Below, one piece after another: positions 60,444 to 64,000 of a stretch of 64,000 nt of DNA (its first letter is position 1; each line of letters opens with the position of its first letter). Source of the DNA: Elusimicrobiota bacterium. Its GTDB lineage: Bacteria; Elusimicrobiota; Elusimicrobia; UBA1565; UBA9628. Position numbers and translations under genes: made by a program. The notes below the pieces were generated by a model. That model did no database searches. It saw nothing but the letters and a program-made list of their open reading frames with translations, and was not told where the DNA came from. Location of the stretch: contig JACPFR010000031.1 of the NCBI GenBank assembly GCA_016182905.1, positions 1 to 64,000 of the forward strand, in the 5' to 3' direction.

Positions 60444-60814
60444 GGACCATCCTGGTCGCGGACGACTCCCTGTTCATGAGGAAGGCCATCAAGGACATCC
60501 TCGCCGGCCGGTATGCCGTCGTCGAGGCGGATTCGGGGCGCAAGTGCGTCGAGGAGTTCTCGCGCGTCCGGCCCGACCTGGTCCTGCTCGACGTGGTCAT
60601 GCCCGAGGGCGACGAGGAGGGCATCAGGGTCCTCGAGCGGATCATGGCGCTGGCCCCCTCGACCGCCGTCGTGATGATCACCGCGCTGGCCCAGCAGAAG
60701 GCCGTCGTCGCGGAGTGCACCCGTCTGGGGGCCAAGGGCTTCATCTCGAAGCCTTTCAACGCGGAGCAGGTCCTGCGCGTGGTCGAGGAATGCGTCGGGA
60801 TGACGCCGCCGTGA
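60440..60814 (+). CDS. CheY-like response regulator
   Basis: A 124-residue receiver: TILVADDSLFMRKAI, LVLLDVVMPEGDEEG (phospho-Asp), VVMITALAQQ (Thr) and GFISKPFN (Lys). ATGA overlap with cheW and GTGA with cheA. As the only single receiver in the cluster, it is the probable direct CheA target. Confidence 0.9.
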   Translation: MRTILVADDSLFMRKAIKDILAGRYAVVEADSGRKCVEEFSRVRPDLVLLDVVMPEGDEEGIRVLERIMALAPSTAVVMITALAQQKAVVAECTRLGAKGFISKPFNAEQVLRVVEECVGMTPP

Positions 60815-62394
60815 GCGAGCCGAGCGGCTACAAGGAGTCGTTCCTCAGCGAGGCCCGGAGCAACCTGGCCGGGATGAACGCCGCGCTCCTCGAGGCGGAG
60901 AGGAGCCCTCAGCGGCGCGGCCTGGTCGACGAGATCTTCCGCTCCGCCCACAACATCAAGAGCATGGCCGCGATGATGGAGCGCGAGCAGACGGCGGCCC
61001 TGTGCCACGCGCTCGAGGACGCGCTCGACGCGGTGCGCAAGGGAGGGCTCCCCCTCGAGCGGAGCGCCGACGCCCTGTTCCGCTGCTTCGACGCCCTGGA
61101 TTCGGCCATCGCGACCGTCGCTCGGGGCGCTCCCGAGCCGGACCTCGCGTCCGCGATCGCGGAGCTGCGGCGGCTCGCCTCCGGCGGCGCGGCCGCGCCC
61201 GAGTCCGCGGGCCCGGCCGACGAGCCCGAGGCCTACTCGCCGCGGATCGACGTCGTCCAGGTCCGCATGGACAGGCTCGACCTGCTGATGAACCTCGCCG
61301 AGGAGCTGGTCATCGCGAAGCTGCGCTTCGACGCCTTGAAGTCGAAGATCCGCGCCCCCGAGATCGTCCCTCTCGTCGACGTGTTCGGCCGGCTCGCCAC
61401 GGAGATCCAATACCAGGTGACGCAGGCGCGCCTGGTGCCGGTCCGCCTCATCTTCGACCGCTTCCCCAGGCTGGCGCGGGACATCGCCAGGCGGCAGGGA
61501 AAGGAGGTGGAGCTCGCGCTCGAGGGCGGCGACATCGAGCTCGATCGCAGGGTGGCCGAGGAGATCGGCGACGCGTTGATCCATCTTCTGCGCAACGCGG
61601 TCGACCACGGCATCGAGTCTCCCGAGCGCCGGAAGGCGTCCGCGAAGCCGCCTCGGGGCGTCGTGCGCGTCGCCGCGGCGAGGACCCGGGACTCCGCGGT
61701 GATCGTGGTGGAGGACGACGGCGCGGGGCTCGATTTCGAGGCGATCGCGGGGGCCGCGGCGGCCCGCGGCCTGCTGCCGGCGAGCGCGTCGCGGGAAGAG
61801 CTGCTGCGCGCGGTGGCCGGCGGCCTTTCGACGAAGCCGCGCGCGACGCTCATCTCGGGACGAGGCTTGGGTCTCGACATCGTCAGAAGGAAGGTCGAGT
61901 CCCTCGGCGGGACGCTCACCGTCAGGTCGGACGCCGGCAGGGGGGCCGCGTTCCGCCTGGAGATACCCCTGGCGCTCGCGATCGTCAAAGGGCTGTTCGT
62001 GGAGGTCGGCGGCAGGAATTACGTCGTGCCGCTGGCCGGGGTCGAGAAGATCGTCCCCGTCGCGACGGCCCAGGTCAAGGGCATGATGGGCCGCGAGACC
62101 GCGGTCATCGACCACGAGGACATCCCCCTGCTGCGCATGCGCGCCCTGTTCGGCGTCCAGCCGTCCGGGCAGGCGAGATTCCCGGTCGTGGTCGTCGGCA
62201 GCGGACGGCGGAGGCTCGGGCTCGCCGTCGACGCCCTGGTGGCCACGCAGGACATCGTCCTCAAGCCCCTCGGCCGCGCCCTGCGCGGCGGCAGCCGGTT
62301 CTCGGGCTCGACGATCAGCGGGACCGGCGAGGCGATCCTCGTGCTGGACGTGGCGTCGCTGATCCAAGAGGCGTTCGCGCGGGTGCCGGCATGA
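60811..62394 (+). CDS. cheA: Chemotaxis histidine kinase CheA
   Basis: A 527-residue CheA starting at GTG. P1/HPt with phospho-His47 in SAHNIKSMA; no evident P2 domain, instead a short Pro/Ala linker (about 120-145); P3 dimerisation (RMDRLDLLMNLAEELVIAK), P4 ATPase (HLLRNAVDHGIESPERR, GRGLGLDIV), and P5 CheW-like regulatory domain (about 395-527, IVKGLFVEVGGRNYVVPL). Lack of P2 is a size-reduced form seen in some systems. Confidence 0.92.
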   Translation: MSEPSGYKESFLSEARSNLAGMNAALLEAERSPQRRGLVDEIFRSAHNIKSMAAMMEREQTAALCHALEDALDAVRKGGLPLERSADALFRCFDALDSAIATVARGAPEPDLASAIAELRRLASGGAAAPESAGPADEPEAYSPRIDVVQVRMDRLDLLMNLAEELVIAKLRFDALKSKIRAPEIVPLVDVFGRLATEIQYQVTQARLVPVRLIFDRFPRLARDIARRQGKEVELALEGGDIELDRRVAEEIGDALIHLLRNAVDHGIESPERRKASAKPPRGVVRVAAARTRDSAVIVVEDDGAGLDFEAIAGAAAARGLLPASASREELLRAVAGGLSTKPRATLISGRGLGLDIVRRKVESLGGTLTVRSDAGRGAAFRLEIPLALAIVKGLFVEVGGRNYVVPLAGVEKIVPVATAQVKGMMGRETAVIDHEDIPLLRMRALFGVQPSGQARFPVVVVGSGRRRLGLAVDALVATQDIVLKPLGRALRGGSRFSGSTISGTGEAILVLDVASLIQEAFARVPA

Positions 62395-62957
62395 AGCTCG
62401 AGAGATTCCTCGCGATCAACGCCCCGGCCGCCGGAGCCGCCTCGCGCGCGCTGGCCAAGCTGACGCGCCGGCCGGTGGTCGTGAAGATGCTGAACGCGAG
62501 GGTGGTCCGGCTGCCCCAGGACCGTCCCAAGCTCGACCGCGAGGAGCTCGCGGTGGGGATCTACATGTCGATCATCGGCGGCATCCAGGGCGCGGCGCTG
62601 CTGTGCTTCACCGAGCCGAGGGCCCGCGCCGTCGCGGCGATGCTCGTGGGCCGGCCTCCCGGCGGCTCCCTTCAAATGACGGAGCTGGAGGAATCCGCGC
62701 TCAAGGAGCTGGCGAACATCATCTGCGGCAACTACGTCACCGCGCTCTCGAACCAGCTCGGGGCCAAGATCCTTCCCGGGCTTCCGAACATCACGCGGGG
62801 CCTGTGCGGGTCGATGCTCGAGCAGGTCATCCTGCGGGGAGCTCTCGATTCGCGCGAGGCGCTGCTCATCGACGTCGAGCTGGACCTCCCCGAGTTCGTC
62901 ACGATGGGCTTCCTCCTGGTGTGCCTTAAAGTGGAGCATCTGATCGAGGTCAGATGA
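62391..62957 (+). CDS. CheC-family chemotaxis phosphatase
   Basis: A 188-residue protein with the CheC motif ELEESALKELANIICGNYVTALS near residues 100-120, containing the Glu/Asn catalytic pair; a second copy of the motif seen in full CheC is not clear. CheC-type proteins dephosphorylate CheY-P. It is coupled by ATGA overlaps to cheA and to the next hybrid kinase. Confidence 0.8.
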   Translation: MKLERFLAINAPAAGAASRALAKLTRRPVVVKMLNARVVRLPQDRPKLDREELAVGIYMSIIGGIQGAALLCFTEPRARAVAAMLVGRPPGGSLQMTELEESALKELANIICGNYVTALSNQLGAKILPGLPNITRGLCGSMLEQVILRGALDSREALLIDVELDLPEFVTMGFLLVCLKVEHLIEVR

Positions 62958-64000
62958 AAACGGAGCTTCAAGACGTATTCCTGGAGGAAGGCCGGCAGAT
63001 CCTCGGCGCCATGCGCCGCGAGCTGGCCGCCGGGAGCGAGCGGTCGCTGCCGGAGCTCTTCCGCTGCGCCCACATACTGAACGGGAACGTCAAGCTCGCG
63101 GGCTACCCCGAGCTGGAGCCCCTCGTCGGGCCGCTGACGGAATGCCTGAGGCTCGCCAAAAAAACAGGGGCGCTCTCCGCGGAGCAGGCCGCGGCGGTCG
63201 CGGAGGCGGTCGAGGAGTGCTCCGCCATCCTGGAGGGACGCGCGGCGTCGTGCTCCCGTCTCTTGGTCGAGAAGCTGCGCAAAGCCGCGGCCCCGCTCGC
63301 CGCGGCCGTCGTCGAAGCGGCGGCGGTCAAGGTGCTCCTCGTCGAGGACAGCGGCCTGCAGGCCCTGGCCATCCGGAAGGAGCTGGCCGAATGCGCGGGC
63401 GACGCCTACGCGGTGGAGCTCAAGGGGACCCTCGCGGAGGGCCTCGACCGCGTCGTCCGCGGCGGCGTCGACATCGTGCTGCTCGACTTGAGCCTGCCCG
63501 ACAGCCAGGGTCTGGAGACCTTCATGGAGCTTTCCGCGCGGGCGCCCGCGGTCCCGGTCGTCATCTTGACCGTCGCCGCCGACGACGCCCTGGCGACGTC
63601 GGCTTTGCGCGCGGGAGCCCAGGACTACCTCGTCAAAGGACAGATGGACGCGCGCGCCCTGTCCCGCGCCATCCGCTACGCCATCGAGCGCAAGCGCCTC
63701 GAGGAATCCTTGTGGAGGGCGCGCCGGGAGCTCGAGTTCCGGGTCGAGGAGCGCACCTCGATGCTGCGCAAGGCCAACAGCGAGCTGGCGCTCTTCGCCT
63801 CGGCCGCCACGCACGAGCTGCGCGAGCCGCTGCGCAAGATCGTGGGTTGGGGCGATCTGCTCGAGCGCTGCTGCGGCGATGTCTTGGGCGAGGAGGGACG
63901 CGGCCTGCTCGACAAGATGCGGAACGCGGCCGGACGCCAAGGGGAGCTCATCGACAGCCTGCGGGAGCTCACGCGCGTCTCGACGCAGGGCCGTCCCGTG
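62954..64000 (+). CDS. HPt-receiver-histidine kinase hybrid (partial at right edge)
   Basis: 349 codons before the window ends. Residues 1-100: HPt-like helix bundle with His40 in CAHILNGNVKLAG. Residues 126-240: receiver with EDSG (Asp132), LLDLSLPDS (Asp178), LTVAAD and YLVKGQM (Lys228). Then a coiled coil (245-280) and HisKA with His287 in ASAATHELREPL. An ATPase domain is expected beyond the edge. Starts at ATG 62954 overlapping the cheC stop. Likely adds a phosphorelay output to the chemotaxis cluster. Confidence 0.85.
   Translation, partial: MKTELQDVFLEEGRQILGAMRRELAAGSERSLPELFRCAHILNGNVKLAGYPELEPLVGPLTECLRLAKKTGALSAEQAAAVAEAVEECSAILEGRAASCSRLLVEKLRKAAAPLAAAVVEAAAVKVLLVEDSGLQALAIRKELAECAGDAYAVELKGTLAEGLDRVVRGGVDIVLLDLSLPDSQGLETFMELSARAPAVPVVILTVAADDALATSALRAGAQDYLVKGQMDARALSRAIRYAIERKRLEESLWRARRELEFRVEERTSMLRKANSELALFASAATHELREPLRKIVGWGDLLERCCGDVLGEEGRGLLDKMRNAAGRQGELIDSLRELTRVSTQGRPV

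Noticed and set aside
1-64000. tRNA, rRNA, CRISPR arrays and complete insertion sequences
   Set aside because: Searched by eye for T-loop consensus, regularly spaced repeats and transposase motifs; none found. Palindromic repeats reported are not regularly spaced and carry no cas genes.

Overview
The window is 64 kb of GC-rich bacterial chromosome with genes packed on both strands, many small operons and no tRNA, rRNA, CRISPR array or intact transposase that I can recognise. Surface lipoproteins, an outer-membrane-type beta-barrel candidate and a cytoplasmic chemotaxis cluster point to a Gram-negative-type bacterium. Several secreted proteins carry an Ala/Pro/Ser/Leu-rich tract right after the signal peptide, a style I associate with Elusimicrobiota; that phylum call is inference from memory, not something tested here.

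Layout. 0.1-5.6 kb: M23 lipoprotein, SRPBCC protein, MFS transporter, a BNR-repeat/MoaD-ThiS pair, a PhyH-like dioxygenase. 5.7-13.4 kb: caspase-like lipoprotein, membrane histidine kinase, CDF-like transporter, hemerythrin-cupin pair, S33 hydrolase, and a Nudix-RsmH-like fusion. 13.5-24.6 kb: M28 membrane peptidase, HEAT protein, HExxH secreted protein, FAD/Rieske oxidoreductase, aldo/keto reductase, PAS protein, serine hydrolase, lipoprotein, RlmI-like methyltransferase. 24.7-31.7 kb: orphan XRE regulator behind a palindromic repeat, an AmgK-RapZ fusion with a MurU-like nucleotidyltransferase (cell-wall sugar salvage), cupredoxin-CDF-methyltransferase run, half-size TauE, M13 peptidase. 31.7-34.6 kb is an eroded accessory island of lower GC: DUF4160/DUF2442 pair, TPR protein, lipoprotein, and a chimeric relic joining UvrD/PcrA-like sequence to a copy of the 3' end of the M13 peptidase gene. 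34.6-41.7 kb: CpaB-like protein, two large secreted proteins, and a candidate toxin-immunity array containing a second, truncated toxin copy. 41.7-50.9 kb: RsgA operon, Crp/Fnr-like regulator, fatty-acid hydroxylase, quinone reductase/nitroreductase beside an Rrf2 regulator, methyltransferase, and an NTP-type transporter with an A/P/S/L-rich N-terminus. 50.9-53.7 kb: arsR-arsC-acr3 operon followed by two frameshifted membrane genes. 53.7-64 kb: two-component genes, Sua5/TsaC, and a chemotaxis operon (poly-HAMP MCP, CheW, CheY, CheA, CheC, HPt-REC-kinase) that runs off the right edge.

Expression pattern. About thirty first-in-transcript genes have a TANNNT -10 hexamer ending only 5-9 nt before the start codon, on both strands and including GTG starts. 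With a usual -10 to +1 distance this places the transcript start at or next to the start codon, so leaderless mRNA seems to be the default here. Downstream operon genes instead overlap the preceding stop (ATGA, GTGA, TGATG) or carry a GGAGG-type ribosome binding site.
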